Shown: positions 26,931 through 36,215 of the stretch, one piece after another
Numbering within the stretch: the first letter of the stretch is position 1
How the letters are laid out: each line of letters opens with the position of its first letter
Source: Chloroflexota bacterium
Lineage (GTDB): Bacteria; Chloroflexota; Anaerolineae; Promineifilales; Promineifilaceae
NCBI GenBank assembly: GCA_014584575.1
Contig: JACTMP010000032.1
Location: forward strand, 145,519 to 209,518
Length of the DNA stretch: 64,000 nt
Direction: 5' to 3'
Program-made: the position numbers and the translations under genes
Notes under the pieces: generated by a model
Told to the model about the DNA's origin: nothing
Databases searched by the model: none
Seen by the model: the letters and a program-made list of their open reading frames with translations, nothing else

Positions 26931-27932
26931 ATGCCCCCCCTTTTGATCATTGTTCTAGGTCTGGTAGGGTTTCTCTTAATTGCGGGAGCGGCTGTTGCTC
27001 TGTTAGCTGGCGGCGGCAAACAAGATGTGGATCAACGTCTGGAACAGTTTGTCAGCACAACAACGGTTGTGGATATTCCTGAAGAAAGCGTCAGCAAATC
27101 TGGTGGCCCCGATGTGGCTGACCGAATGGACAAGGCGCTTTCGGGGCGCAACTTCTTTCAACCAGCTAAAGATAAAATAGCCAAGGCGGATGTCAAACTG
27201 AGGGTTACAGAGTATCTGGTGTTAATTCTCATATGCGCCTGTATAGGAGCTGCACTGGGTTATTTCTTGCCAAGAGATAATTCCAGATTGTTAGCAGTAG
27301 TTGGTTTCCTCATTGGTTCACGTGTGCCTCCTTTCTACATTAACTATGCAGCTTCGCGCCGGATGCGGGCGTTTGATAGTCAATTGAGTGATACGCTCAA
27401 TTTGTGGGTGAATGCGCTGCGTTCAGGTTATAGCGTGTTGCAGGCGATGGAGGCGATTGCTACGGAATTGCCACCGCCTGTATCTGTGGAGTTTGAGCGG
27501 GTAGTGCAGGAGGTGCGACTGGGGTTGAGCGTGGCCCAGGCGCTGGACAATATGTATAAACGGGTGCCAAGTGAAGACCTGGATTTAGTGATCACGGCCG
27601 TGAACATTCAACGTGAGGTTGGTGGTAATCTGGCCGAGGTGCTGGACAATATCAGCTTTACCATCCGGGAGCGGGTGCGTATCAAGGGTGAAATTCGTAC
27701 CTTAACTGCTCAGGGGCGTATTTCAGGTACCATTATCAGCCTTTTACCTGTCGTTTTAGGTTTTATTCTTTATCTGATCAACCCAGGTTATGTATCCGAA
27801 TTATGGGTCAAAGAAGCCCCCTGGATCTGGCCAGAAGTCATTCCTTGTGGCTACTTGATGCTCGGCACTGGCTTGATCATGATTGCATCCGGTTGGTTTG
27901 CCATCCGCAAAATTGTGTCTATCGAAGTTTGA
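26931..27932 (+). CDS. tadB: TadB-like inner-membrane platform protein
   Basis: 333 residues. N-terminal helix (LLIIVLGLVGFLLIAGAAVA), a linker, two helices around residues 95-130, then a T2SSF (type II secretion F) domain with LRSGYSVLQAMEAIATELPP and DLDLVITAVNIQREVGGNL, and two C-terminal helices. ATG 26931 with AGGAGG five bases upstream is preferred over GTG three bases earlier. It forms the membrane platform together with TadC. Confidence 0.88.
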   Translation: MPPLLIIVLGLVGFLLIAGAAVALLAGGGKQDVDQRLEQFVSTTTVVDIPEESVSKSGGPDVADRMDKALSGRNFFQPAKDKIAKADVKLRVTEYLVLILICACIGAALGYFLPRDNSRLLAVVGFLIGSRVPPFYINYAASRRMRAFDSQLSDTLNLWVNALRSGYSVLQAMEAIATELPPPVSVEFERVVQEVRLGLSVAQALDNMYKRVPSEDLDLVITAVNIQREVGGNLAEVLDNISFTIRERVRIKGEIRTLTAQGRISGTIISLLPVVLGFILYLINPGYVSELWVKEAPWIWPEVIPCGYLMLGTGLIMIASGWFAIRKIVSIEV

Positions 27933-27986
27933 TGCCTGCAACGGCCGTATGTCAGTAGTGATTGATTGTAAGCGGAGATACGAACT

Positions 27987-28928
27987 ATGTCATTTCCAGT
28001 AATACTAGCCATATTTGTTGTTGCCGTACTCATTATTGCTTTGAGCATCCTCCTATTGCGACGCGCGGAAGAAGACCCATTGACGGCCCGTATTGACGAA
28101 TTTGCGGCGCGTGAAGAGATCGTTTCCATTGAAGAAATTGAATTGTCAATGCCGATCACAGATCGAATTTTCGTGCCGCTGCTGAGAAGGGTAAGCGAAT
28201 TCCTCATTCGATATACACCACAGCAAACATTGGAGAGTACAACCCGCATGTTGGAACTGGCAGGTAATCCGCGTAATATGCGGGCGGCTGAGTTCATCGC
28301 CTTACGCATTGGGTTTACTGTTTTCATGGGGGGGTTTATTTTTTTGATCATGAACCAAAGCGACGCCCCTTTTAGTCGTCGCCTTCTTTTTACTTTAGGC
28401 GGCGTCGCCATTTCCTGGTTTATGCCCTGGATGTTGTTGCGCTCCAAAGCTGATAGACGCAAGGATGCAGTTATTAAGAAACTGCCTGATGCCTTAGACT
28501 TGATGACTATCTGTGTGGATGCGGGTTTGGTTTTTAACGCGGCGATGCAAAAAGTGGACGAAAAATGGGATGATCCCCTGGCTAATGAATTTGGTCGTGT
28601 CATCCACGAAATGCAGCTGGGCAAGTCGCGCCGGCAGGCGCTACGGGATATGGCTGACAGAATTGATGTGCCTGATGTGACCAGTTTTATAGCGGCTGTT
28701 GTTCAAGCGGATCAGCTGGGTGTGGGCATCGGTAAGGTCTTACGTATCCAGTCTGAGCAGATGCGCGTACGGCGGCGGCAACGCGCCGAAGAAAAGGCAC
28801 AACAAGCGCCGGTGAAGATGATGTTTCCTATGGTGTTTTTGATTTTCCCCTCCATATTTATTGTGTTGTTGGGGCCGGCAGTGTTCCAGATTGTGCGTAG
28901 CTCGGCGGTAAGAGGTGTAAGAGGCTAA
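27987..28928 (+). CDS. tadC: TadC-like inner-membrane platform protein
   Basis: 313 residues, also a T2SSF-domain protein: N-terminal helix (FPVILAIFVVAVLIIALSIL), central helices near residues 105-155, then LPDALDLMTICVDAGLVFNAA and VVQADQLGVGIGKVLRIQSE, and a final helix (FLIFPSIFIVLLGPAVFQIV). It lies 54 bases after tadB in the same operon. No pilin, prepilin peptidase, secretin or TadD gene follows in this window. Confidence 0.88.
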   Translation: MSFPVILAIFVVAVLIIALSILLLRRAEEDPLTARIDEFAAREEIVSIEEIELSMPITDRIFVPLLRRVSEFLIRYTPQQTLESTTRMLELAGNPRNMRAAEFIALRIGFTVFMGGFIFLIMNQSDAPFSRRLLFTLGGVAISWFMPWMLLRSKADRRKDAVIKKLPDALDLMTICVDAGLVFNAAMQKVDEKWDDPLANEFGRVIHEMQLGKSRRQALRDMADRIDVPDVTSFIAAVVQADQLGVGIGKVLRIQSEQMRVRRRQRAEEKAQQAPVKMMFPMVFLIFPSIFIVLLGPAVFQIVRSSAVRGVRG

Positions 28929-28950
28929 CCCTTTTACTCAACCTGGTTTG

Positions 28951-29036
28951 TATAGACCCTTATCGTGATATTTGCTAGAGACGGCATGGTTAAAAACCGG
29001 CCTTAGCAAGTATACAAATAGGGTCTATTTTCTTTT
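28951..29036 (+). terminator. large stem-loop, probable terminator of the Tad operon
   Basis: TAGACCCT (28953-28960) pairs with AGGGTCTA (29020-29027), enclosing a second pairing of TTTGCTA with TAGCAAG. A T-rich tail (TTTTCTTTT) follows. The long stem is unusual for a plain terminator. Confidence 0.55.
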
Positions 29037-29080
29037 CCCATTGTAGCAGGTTCTTCAGAAGGGATTGCAGGACAGAAGAA

Positions 29081-29803
29081 GTGAGTCTTGAAACGGTATC
29101 CCCCAAGTCAAAACTTGTTCACCTTGTTGAGACGCTGCGGGATATGGTGTTCCCCCCCGTTTGTGCTAACTGCCGGAAGGTGGGTAAACTGGTTTGCCCG
29201 GCGTGTTATCAACAAATCCAGTGGATAAAAAAACCGGTCTGTTCATCTTGTGGGCGGGTGGTTGCTTCTGACCAGTTGGTGTGTAAGGGTTGTTTTGCCC
29301 AACCTTTGCCCCTGGCGCAGATTCGGGCGGCCACTGTGTTTACCGAACCCATTTCGACCATTATCCACAAACTGAAATATGAAGGCGTCTTTGGGCTAGG
29401 GGATGTGCTGGCAGATATGATGGTGTACGCCTGGCATCAATGGCAGATTGGTGTGGATGTGGTGGCGCCTATACCGTTGCACCCTGATCGCGAAAAGAAA
29501 AGAGGATACAATCAGTCAGCGCTTTTGGCGCAGCGGTTTAGCCAGCAGGTAGGGTTAGCATATGCCCCTGACTTGCTGAAACGAACAAAATTTACTGTCC
29601 CGCAGGTAAGCCTGAATGCGGAAGAAAGAGCCAAAAATGTGCAAGATGCTTTTGCCGTTGCGGATGGCAGGTTTGGTGGCCGGCGGGTATTGTTGATTGA
29701 CGATGTCTGTACTACCGGTTCCACGATGACGGCGGCTGCTTGTGTTTTGCTGGAGTGTGGCGCTACGGCCGTGTCAGGATACTGTTTAGCGCGAGCAATG
29801 TAA
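29081..29803 (+). CDS. comF: ComF-family phosphoribosyltransferase
   Basis: 240 residues, GTG start at 29081. Two zinc-binding cysteine pairs (CANCRKVGKLVCPAC and CSSCGRVVASDQLVCKGC) precede a type I phosphoribosyltransferase domain with the PRPP loop VLLIDDVCTTGSTM at about residue 205. ComF proteins are needed for DNA uptake in naturally competent bacteria and act with ComFA-type helicases, but similar proteins occur in non-competent species. No other competence gene is visible except the Tad genes upstream, which are not competence-specific. Confidence 0.88.
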   Translation: MSLETVSPKSKLVHLVETLRDMVFPPVCANCRKVGKLVCPACYQQIQWIKKPVCSSCGRVVASDQLVCKGCFAQPLPLAQIRAATVFTEPISTIIHKLKYEGVFGLGDVLADMMVYAWHQWQIGVDVVAPIPLHPDREKKRGYNQSALLAQRFSQQVGLAYAPDLLKRTKFTVPQVSLNAEERAKNVQDAFAVADGRFGGRRVLLIDDVCTTGSTMTAAACVLLECGATAVSGYCLARAM

Positions 29804-29832
29804 GAAATTCTATACCATAAGGGAGAAAGATC

Positions 29833-30396
29833 ATGGAGTTAATAGTACAAGGACGTAATCTGGACATAACACCGAGATTGCAGAACTATGTCGAAAAGAA
29901 AACGACTCGTCTGGATCGTTATATGCCCAATCTGATGGAAGTACGTGTGGACCTTTCGGCGGAAAATACACGTAGTGCCATTCATAGCCAGGTGGCACAG
30001 ATTACGGTGCGGGATAACCGGGGCACTATCTTGCGCGCCGAAGAACGCAGCAATGATATGTTTGCGGCCATTGACGCGGTGGTGGATAAACTGTATCGTC
30101 AAATTAACCGTTACCGGGGCAAAAAACAACGCAAGTGGCGGCAGAGCGGCAATGGTGAAGAGTTTATGGGTGAACCGCTGCCGCTAGAAGAAACTGATGA
30201 AGAAGGAGAAGATGCTAAAATTGTACGAACCAAGCAGTTTTCGCTGAAGCCCATGACGGCTGATGAGGCAGTAGACCAACTGGAACTGCTAGGGCACGAT
30301 TTTTTTGTCTTCTTCAACGCTGATTATGGCATGGTGAATGTTGTGTATAGAAGACATGATAACAATTATGGTCTTTTACAACCAGCATTAGATTAG
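29833..30396 (+). CDS. hpf: long-form ribosome hibernation promoting factor
   Basis: 187 residues. The N-terminal S30AE domain (residues 1-105: IVQGRNLDITPRLQNYVEKK, RAEERSNDMFAAIDAVVDKL) binds the decoding centre. An acidic linker (LEETDEEGED) leads to the C-terminal dimerisation domain (residues 130-187: VRTKQFSLKPMTADEAVDQL, then ELLGHDFFVFFNAD). This long form makes 100S ribosome dimers in stationary phase. AGGGAG lies eight bases before the ATG. Probably co-transcribed with comF (29-base gap). Confidence 0.93.
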   Translation: MELIVQGRNLDITPRLQNYVEKKTTRLDRYMPNLMEVRVDLSAENTRSAIHSQVAQITVRDNRGTILRAEERSNDMFAAIDAVVDKLYRQINRYRGKKQRKWRQSGNGEEFMGEPLPLEETDEEGEDAKIVRTKQFSLKPMTADEAVDQLELLGHDFFVFFNADYGMVNVVYRRHDNNYGLLQPALD

Positions 30397-30463
30397 GGTT
30401 AGGATTAGGGCGGCTTCTGGCTTTTCTGTCGTATGAATCGCAGTTATTGGCTAAAGTATAGGC

Positions 30464-30955
30464 ATGCCGCATATCTTGTTTGTGTGCACAGCCAATATTT
30501 GCCGTTCCCCCGTAGCTGCTGCGCTGTTTAGACAGAAGTTGGATGCTCACGGCCGTAACCCATCTGATTGGACTGTACAATCTGCCGGGACTTGGGCCAC
30601 CGTCAAACGTGGCCCATCCCGGTTTAGCAAACAATTGATGGCAGAAAGAGGTATTGACATCAGTCAAAACCGCGCCCAAATGATAGATGCTCACCTCATA
30701 GCCCAATCAGACCTGATCTTGTGCATGGAAACAGGCCATGTCGAGGCCCTCAAGATAGAGTTCCCCCATTTTCAAAACCGCATCTTCACGCTGAGTGAAA
30801 TGGTGGACAAACCATACAACATTCCCGACCCTTACGGCGGCCCGCTGGCAGGTTATAAACGCATGGTAGCGGATGTGGAAGAGTTAATTGAGACCGGGTT
30901 TGCGCACATTGTGGCGCTGGCGGAGAAAAATGCCCACGAACGGGGCGAGAGCTAA
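30464..30955 (+). CDS. low-molecular-weight protein-tyrosine phosphatase
   Basis: 163 residues. The active-site loop is VCTANICRSP with Cys8 and Arg14 (CX5RS), and the general acid is the Asp in NIPDPYGG near residue 124. Length and motifs are normal for the family. It removes phosphate from protein tyrosines and, in bacteria, often regulates exopolysaccharide export. An arsenate-reductase role is less likely because the extra redox cysteines are not clear. The stop is two bases from that of the convergent HNH gene. Confidence 0.88.
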   Translation: MPHILFVCTANICRSPVAAALFRQKLDAHGRNPSDWTVQSAGTWATVKRGPSRFSKQLMAERGIDISQNRAQMIDAHLIAQSDLILCMETGHVEALKIEFPHFQNRIFTLSEMVDKPYNIPDPYGGPLAGYKRMVADVEELIETGFAHIVALAEKNAHERGES

Positions 30956-30957
30956 TT

Positions 30958-31479
30958 TTACCACCCCTCTATAAACTGTATCCATTCAGCACGCTGCTCC
31001 AAATGACGACTAAACAGGTACACGGCCGATGGTTTGGGTTCGTGCGGCTGGCGCAGCAGGGGCATATTGATTTTTTCCAACGTATCTCCCCCTTTACGCC
31101 GGTTGCAGGCGGGGCAGGCGGCCACAAGGTTTTCCCAGGTATGGCTGCCGCCAAGACGGCGGGGAACAACATGATCGAGCGTCAGGGTGTAGGTTTTGCG
31201 ACCACAATACTGGCAGGTGTAGTTGTCGCGGCGCAGGATTTCTCGTTTGGAAAGGGGGATGCGTGGATGCGGCCTTTTGACCATGTAGCTTAGCTTGATA
31301 ACCGAGGGGATTTCAAATTCGGCAGAGCTGCTACGGATTGTGCCACGGCCGTTTAAGATGATTTCTGCTCTTCCGGTGAGTACGAGCATCAGTGCCCGCC
31401 TGGTGCTGCAAACATGCAAAGGTTCAAAGTTCGCATTGAGCGTTAGCACTGGCTCGTACAATAGGCCATCTTTGCTCAT
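30958..31479 (-). CDS. HNH endonuclease
   Basis: 173 residues. The N-terminal 80 residues (VLTLNANFEPLHVCSTRRA) form a domain regularly found ahead of this HNH type in Chloroflexota, Cyanobacteria and Actinobacteria. The HNH site reads CQYCGRK, LDHVVPRRLGG, WENLVAACPACNRRKG: two zinc-binding CxxC pairs and the catalytic His in DHV. Target DNA is not known; these stand-alone genes are conserved and not obviously mobile. A TTGACT-17-TATACT promoter (31489-31517, minus strand) ends nine bases from the ATG, so the mRNA would have almost no leader. Confidence 0.88.
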   Translation of the reverse strand: MSKDGLLYEPVLTLNANFEPLHVCSTRRALMLVLTGRAEIILNGRGTIRSSSAEFEIPSVIKLSYMVKRPHPRIPLSKREILRRDNYTCQYCGRKTYTLTLDHVVPRRLGGSHTWENLVAACPACNRRKGGDTLEKINMPLLRQPHEPKPSAVYLFSRHLEQRAEWIQFIEGW

Positions 31480-31488
31480 GAGGCTGGC

Positions 31489-31517
31489 AGTATACCCGCC
31501 CTACTTAACATAGTCAA
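31489..31517 (-). promoter_or_regulatory. promoter of the HNH gene, near-leaderless
   Basis: On the minus strand: TTGACT (31517-31512), 17-base spacer, TATACT (31494-31489). The -10 box is nine bases from the start codon at 31479, and no ribosome site is present. Confidence 0.6.
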
Positions 31518-31642
31518 TTCAGCAAATGGCCCTGTCAGTTAAGAATTAGTTAAAAGATGGTTAACAGTTTATCCAGAGATTGAAGTAAAATCCCCTGACT
31601 TTTCCCCGATATGGCATAGGTAATTCGTACAAGGAGAACTCC

Positions 31643-32824
31643 ATGAGTACAAGCACAACTGCCTGGATTGAAGAAGAACTGACCAGTCTAAAAGAGGCTG
31701 GCTTATTTAATACCATTCGCACGATTGAATCGGCCATGGATGCGCGGGTGGTCATCAACGGCCGTACCCTGCTCAACTTCTGCGCCAATAACTACCTGGG
31801 GCTGGCTAACCATCCCCACCTGCGGTCGGCGGCCCATAAGGCCATTGATGAATACGGCATTGGCCCCGGCGCGGTGCGCTCCATCGCCGGCACCATGTCG
31901 CTGCATGTGGAACTGGAACAGCAGTTGGCCGCCTTCAAACATGCCGAGGCGTGCATCACTTTCCAGAGCGGCTTTACGGCCAATCTGGCCACCATTCCCG
32001 CGTTGGTGGGCAAAGGGGATGTCATCTTTTCGGATGAATTGAACCACGCCAGCATCATTGATGGCAGCCGCCTCAGTCGGGCGACTATCGTCCGTTATGC
32101 CCACAACGATGTAGCCGATTTACGCCGCCAGATTGAAGCCACGACAGAGTACGGCCGTCGCCTGATTGTCACTGATGGCGTATTCAGCATGGACGGCGAT
32201 ATTGCCCCCCTGGACAAAATTTGCGAAGTGGCCGAAGAGTACCAGATTTTACTCATGGTGGATGATGCGCACGGCGAGGGTGTGTTGGGGCGCGGCGGGC
32301 GCGGTATTGTAGACCACTTTGGGCTGCACGGCCGTGTAGATGTGGAAGTTGGCACCCTTAGCAAAGCGTTTGGCGTGGTGGGCGGTCTGGTGGCCGGCAA
32401 GCAGATCATCATCGAGTGGTTGCGGCAGCGCGGACGGCCGTTTCTCTTTTCCAGCGCCATGACCGTACCCGATGTCGCCGCCTGCATTGCTGGCGTCCAA
32501 TTGCTGCAAGAGTCTACCGAACTGGTAGACCGCCTCTGGCACAATGCCGCCATTTTCAAAGAAGGGATGCAAAAACTGGGCTTCAACACCGGCCATAGCC
32601 AGACCCCCATCGTGCCCGTCATGCTGGGCGAAGCGCCGCTGGCGCAGCAGTTCAGCCGCCGCCTGTTTGAAGAAGGTGTCTTTGCTATGGCTATTGGCTA
32701 CCCCACCGTGCCCCAGGGCAAAGCGCGTATCCGGGTGATGAATTCCGCCGCGCACACGCCAGCCGATATTGAAGAAGCACTGGAGGTATTTAGTCGAGTG
32801 GGTAAAGAGTTGGGGGTGATATAG
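31643..32824 (+). CDS. kbl: glycine C-acetyltransferase / alpha-oxoamine synthase
   Basis: 393 residues, PLP-dependent alpha-oxoamine synthase family. [63 protein letters not shown] and [12 protein letters not shown] (PLP lysine at about residue 240) are all present. The sequence matches 2-amino-3-ketobutyrate CoA ligase (glycine + acetyl-CoA) best; 8-amino-7-oxononanoate synthase (BioF) is the main alternative and cannot be excluded by motif. No biotin or threonine dehydrogenase gene is adjacent. AAGGAG is seven bases before the ATG. A word hairpin follows the stop. Confidence 0.85.
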   Translation: MSTSTTAWIEEELTSLKEAGLFNTIRTIESAMDARVVINGRTLLNFCANNYLGLANHPHLRSAAHKAIDEYGIGPGAVRSIAGTMSLHVELEQQLAAFKHAEACITFQSGFTANLATIPALVGKGDVIFSDELNHASIIDGSRLSRATIVRYAHNDVADLRRQIEATTEYGRRLIVTDGVFSMDGDIAPLDKICEVAEEYQILLMVDDAHGEGVLGRGGRGIVDHFGLHGRVDVEVGTLSKAFGVVGGLVAGKQIIIEWLRQRGRPFLFSSAMTVPDVAACIAGVQLLQESTELVDRLWHNAAIFKEGMQKLGFNTGHSQTPIVPVMLGEAPLAQQFSRRLFEEGVFAMAIGYPTVPQGKARIRVMNSAAHTPADIEEALEVFSRVGKELGVI

Positions 32825-32828
32825 GTGA

Positions 32829-32885
32829 GGAGAGATTGGAGATTGGAGATTGTTTAGTCTCTCAATCTCTAACCTCCAATCTCCT
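32829..32885. repeat. word-repeat hairpin GGAGATT between convergent genes
   Basis: GGAGAGATTGGAGATTGGAGATT on the left faces CAATCTCTAACCTCCAATCTCC on the right around a TTTAG loop. It lies between two convergent genes with no standard terminator. Confidence 0.85.
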
Positions 32886-33242
32886 TTAATGCGCCGACGT
32901 GGCTCGTTCAATTTCGCTTAAAAAGAGGCGGCGCAAGCGGGGGTTGGTCAGCAATTTCTGAAAAAAGGCCGGATATTGGAAGCCAATATCTACCCCTCGC
33001 AACGAATCCCTTACCACCAGAGGCAGCCACTCGTTATCCGATTCGGTCAGGGGTAATGGATGCCAGTTGAAGTCCGGTACCAGATTGAGCAGATCGTCAC
33101 CAGCCGCCGGCCACGCCTGTAAATCCTTCAAGCGATTACGCAATGTCATCATATCGCTTTTCTGCTGTTTATCCGACTCAAGTACATCAAATCCACTAAC
33201 CATTACAACGCCTGTTATATCTGTGTTAATTGGAAACATCAT
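32886..33242 (-). CDS. hypothetical protein, 118 residues
   Basis: A soluble protein of 118 residues with no signal peptide or cysteines. The C-terminal half (SLRGVDIGFQYPAFFQKLLTN, then LRRLFLSEIE) looks helical and Leu/Arg-rich. A GAAGGTG ribosome site precedes ATG 33242; an alternative start is Met at about residue 14. The family is not recognised. Its length and position between an AONS enzyme and a nuclease give no functional clue. Confidence 0.55.
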   Translation of the reverse strand: MMFPINTDITGVVMVSGFDVLESDKQQKSDMMTLRNRLKDLQAWPAAGDDLLNLVPDFNWHPLPLTESDNEWLPLVVRDSLRGVDIGFQYPAFFQKLLTNPRLRRLFLSEIERATSAH

Positions 33243-33420
33243 ACACCTTCAAAAAGCGCGAACAGGGGATGCCAGCGCCAGCTTTCATCCCCATATCCCT
33301 TTTTGAATTTACTCAATTTCTGAACTACGTGATTGCTGTAATGCTCTGTTTCTGTTCGCTGCTCGCCCCGATGAACTTACTATACAAAATTTAGGCGCAA
33401 TGGTGGATAGGAAGGTAGGG

Positions 33421-34830
33421 CTAAACCACGAAAGATTGGCCTAACTCTGGTACCTGTACATCGGGAAAATGTTGCTGTTGGCGCAGAGAGTTGGCAAAAG
33501 CCAGCGACGCCTCCTCTTCCCCATGCACGATGTAGGTGTGCGACGGCCGTTCCCGGAAATGCCCCGTCCACGCCAATAGTTCATCCCGGTCGGCATGGGC
33601 GCTGAAGCCGTTAATCTTCTCCACCTGCGCCTTCAATTCATACTCCTCGCCAAAAACACGCACCCGCGGCTGCCGTTCCACCAGCCGCCGCCCCAACGTA
33701 TCCGGCGCTTGCCAGCCCACAATCAACACAGTATTGCGCGGGTCTTCAATGTTGTTTTTCAGGTGATGCAAAATGCGCCCTGCTTCGGCCATACCGCTGG
33801 CGCTGATGATCACCGCCGGTTCGCTGCGGCTGTTCAACTCCTTTGATTCGGACGCAGAACGTGTATAGCGCACCATCTCAAAGCCGAATGGGTCTTTACG
33901 GCCGTTTTCATTCAAAAACCGGGACATCTCGTCGTCATAAGCCTCCGGGTGCAGCCGGTAAATGCCGGTGGCGTCTATGGCCATGGGGCTGTCCACGTAC
34001 ACCGGCAAATTAGCCGGAATGGCCCCCCGTTCCACTAATTGGTGCAGCCGGTAAACCAGTTCTTGCGTCCGCCCCACAGCAAATGAAGGCACAATCACCT
34101 TGCCGCCCCGCCGGTAGGTCTCGTTAATGATGCGCTCCAGCTTTTTGCTGGCGTCGTCCTGCTCCTCATGTTTGCGATTGCCATAGGTGCTTTCCACCAG
34201 CAGCACATCGGCCTCACTGATAAAGGTGGGGTCATGCAAAATGGGGCGATCCGGCCGGCCCAAATCGCCGCTAAAAACCAGCCGGATGTCTCGTTTACTT
34301 TCGGCCTCTTCAATATCCAGCGCCACAATCGCCGAACCCAAAATGTGCCCGGCGTCATAAAAGGTGAGCGTGATACCGGGGGCAATGAGAAACGGCCGTT
34401 CATACCCAATCCCCACAAAATGATTCAAACTCTCTATGGCATCTGCGACGGTGTATATTGGCTCCAAAGGCGGCTGGTTTTGTTTGCCCCGTTTCTTGTT
34501 CAGATACGCAATGTCATATTCCTGAATGCGGGCGCTGTCATTCAGCATCACCGATGCCAGGTCGCGGGTGGCATACGTGCAGAAGATATTGCCCCGAAAA
34601 CCACTCTTCACCAGATTCGGGATATTGCCACAGTGATCAATATGGGCATGAGACAGCACCAGCATGTCAATTTTGGCCGCATTAAACGGCAAATGTTGGT
34701 TGCGTTCATACGTCTCTTTGCGCGAACCCTGATATAAGCCACAGTCGAGTAATATCTTCAGCCCGTTTACTTCCACCAGATGTTGTGAACCCGTTACAGT
34801 GCGCACCGCGCCATGGAAAGTGATTTTCAT
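33421..34830 (-). CDS. beta-CASP metallo-beta-lactamase RNA-processing nuclease
   Basis: 469 residues. The metallo-beta-lactamase core has LSHAHIDHCGNIP (HxHxDH zinc motif near residue 60), DAGHILGSA and FSGDLGR. The beta-CASP domain follows (SFAVGRTQELVYRLHQL, VYVDSPMA), and the C-terminal RNA-specificity segment has ISASGMAEAGRILHHL, VGWQAPDTLGRRL and FSAHADRDELLAW. It resembles the CPSF73-like / YsmL group of bacterial and archaeal RNases rather than RNase J. It probably processes RNA in the cytoplasm. Short AGGA site before the ATG. Confidence 0.9.
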   Translation of the reverse strand: MKITFHGAVRTVTGSQHLVEVNGLKILLDCGLYQGSRKETYERNQHLPFNAAKIDMLVLSHAHIDHCGNIPNLVKSGFRGNIFCTYATRDLASVMLNDSARIQEYDIAYLNKKRGKQNQPPLEPIYTVADAIESLNHFVGIGYERPFLIAPGITLTFYDAGHILGSAIVALDIEEAESKRDIRLVFSGDLGRPDRPILHDPTFISEADVLLVESTYGNRKHEEQDDASKKLERIINETYRRGGKVIVPSFAVGRTQELVYRLHQLVERGAIPANLPVYVDSPMAIDATGIYRLHPEAYDDEMSRFLNENGRKDPFGFEMVRYTRSASESKELNSRSEPAVIISASGMAEAGRILHHLKNNIEDPRNTVLIVGWQAPDTLGRRLVERQPRVRVFGEEYELKAQVEKINGFSAHADRDELLAWTGHFRERPSHTYIVHGEEEASLAFANSLRQQQHFPDVQVPELGQSFVV

Positions 34831-34844
34831 TGTTTGTCCTTCTC

Positions 34845-34905
34845 GTTTGTAGTAGGCACTTTAGTGCCGTCGCCGGCATATGGCGATAAATCGCCTACTA
34901 CAAAC
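34845..34905. repeat. 61-bp element with 13-bp perfect terminal inverted repeats
   Basis: GTTTGTAGTAGGC (34845-34857) is the exact inverse of GCCTACTACAAAC (34893-34905). Between them lie two further small hairpins (CACTTTAGTG; CGCCGGCATATGGCG). It lies between the beta-CASP and RNase D genes. A related GTAGGGCGATTTT/AAAATCGCCC hairpin occurs at 36067-36087 and a decayed one near 57650-57676. Confidence 0.75.
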
Positions 34906-34912
34906 GGAACTG

Positions 34913-36049
34913 CTATCCATTGTAATGGTTTTGCAAAATTTGAATGATTTCCTGCCCGTAAGTTTGGCGTCGCCACGCGCCTAACTGGTTTACCTTTGCC
35001 AGTTCCTCCAGGTCTTGTGGGTTTTGGTGCGCCAGCGCCCACAGGCAGTCGCGGCTGATGATCACATCAGACTCCACCCCTCGTGCCTGGGCCTTTTCTT
35101 TGCGCCAGGTGTGCAATTTTTCATAGCGATTGGCAACCTCTTCCGGTGGGCGGTGATTGCGTTTGGGTGGACGGGATGGTTCGGTCTGTTGGGCTTCGGC
35201 GATGAGGGGAAGTATCTGACGGCCGTAGCGCCGCACCTGCCCCTCAGACATGCCATACACCGCGTGTAGTTCTCGCAGTGTGGTTGGACACGCTTGGGCA
35301 ATTTCCAACAGCGTCCGATCACTCAGCACCTTGAATAACGGCTGGTTGCTCCGCTCCGCCTGCTGATCCCGGAAGGCGTACAACGCTTTCAATACCGCCT
35401 GCTGTGGGCGGGGTAGGTCATACGCCCCGCTAATGTACCAAAAACCATCGGGGTCAAATGTCTGATGATTGGGCGACACCTGCGTTTGCTCGGCAAAGGT
35501 TTCCTGCGCTTCTGCCAGCCGGTTTTGAGCAATCAGTTCTGCTGCCAGATGGTCGCGCAGAGGCAGCAGATAATGGGTGTCGAGTTGGGCATATTTGAGC
35601 AGGTCGGGGGGCAACGGCCGTTGGCACCAATTCGCCTTTTGATGTTTTTTATTTTGCGCCACCCCATATAACTCTTGCAGCAAATTGCCTAACCCATATC
35701 GTTCGTAGCCCAAAATACGTGCCGCCCACATCGTGTCGAACAGGTGGGCACACTGCCATTCATACTGCCGCTTGAGCAGCATCAGGTCATATTCGGCCGC
35801 ATGGAAAATCTTCTCCACCTGGGGGTCAGCCAGGAGTTGCCCCAGGCTATCCAAATTTCCAACGGCTAACGGGTCAACAATATAATCTTGTGTAGGGATG
35901 GAAATTTGAATCAGGCAGACCCGTTCCCGGTAGGCATACATACTGTTTGCTTCCAGGTCAATGCCGAAGCGCGGCTCCGTTTGCAGCCGCGCCAGACATG
36001 CCTGCCAGGTACGCTCAGAAGTTACCAGGGTTGCTGGAGATAGGCTCAT
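34913..36049 (-). CDS. rnd: ribonuclease D-like 3'-5' exonuclease with HRDC domains
   Basis: 378 residues. DEDDy exonuclease residues are visible: GIDLEANSMY (DxE), AAEYDLMLLK (second Asp) and YAQLDTHYLLPL (YxxxD). HRDC-type nucleic-acid-binding helices follow at about residues 210-290 (QAVLKALYAFRDQQAERSNQ) and 300-375. It trims the 3' ends of tRNA precursors and other stable RNAs. The start at ATG 36049 has TAGGAG seven bases upstream; the frame is open to 36100 but without another ribosome site. Separated from the next minus-strand nuclease by the 61-bp inverted-repeat element. Confidence 0.9.
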   Translation of the reverse strand: MSLSPATLVTSERTWQACLARLQTEPRFGIDLEANSMYAYRERVCLIQISIPTQDYIVDPLAVGNLDSLGQLLADPQVEKIFHAAEYDLMLLKRQYEWQCAHLFDTMWAARILGYERYGLGNLLQELYGVAQNKKHQKANWCQRPLPPDLLKYAQLDTHYLLPLRDHLAAELIAQNRLAEAQETFAEQTQVSPNHQTFDPDGFWYISGAYDLPRPQQAVLKALYAFRDQQAERSNQPLFKVLSDRTLLEIAQACPTTLRELHAVYGMSEGQVRRYGRQILPLIAEAQQTEPSRPPKRNHRPPEEVANRYEKLHTWRKEKAQARGVESDVIISRDCLWALAHQNPQDLEELAKVNQLGAWRRQTYGQEIIQILQNHYNG

Positions 36050-36215
36050 CGCATATCTCCTAAGTAGGGCGATTTTCAAAATCGCCCCACACACCAGCAA
36101 GTGGGGTCACATTGGGGGAAGGGGTCATAGGGGGATAGTAGGATGGTTCCATCGCGTTTCATTATAGCACGATGGTCAAGATTTGAGACGTGGTGTGTAA
36201 TGCTTGAAGCTCCGG

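Noticed and set aside
30390..30411. TTAGGGTTAGGATTAGGG, a telomere-like string after hpf
   Set aside because: Only two to three imperfect units at the stop codon of hpf; no extension or structure, so taken as another small word repeat.
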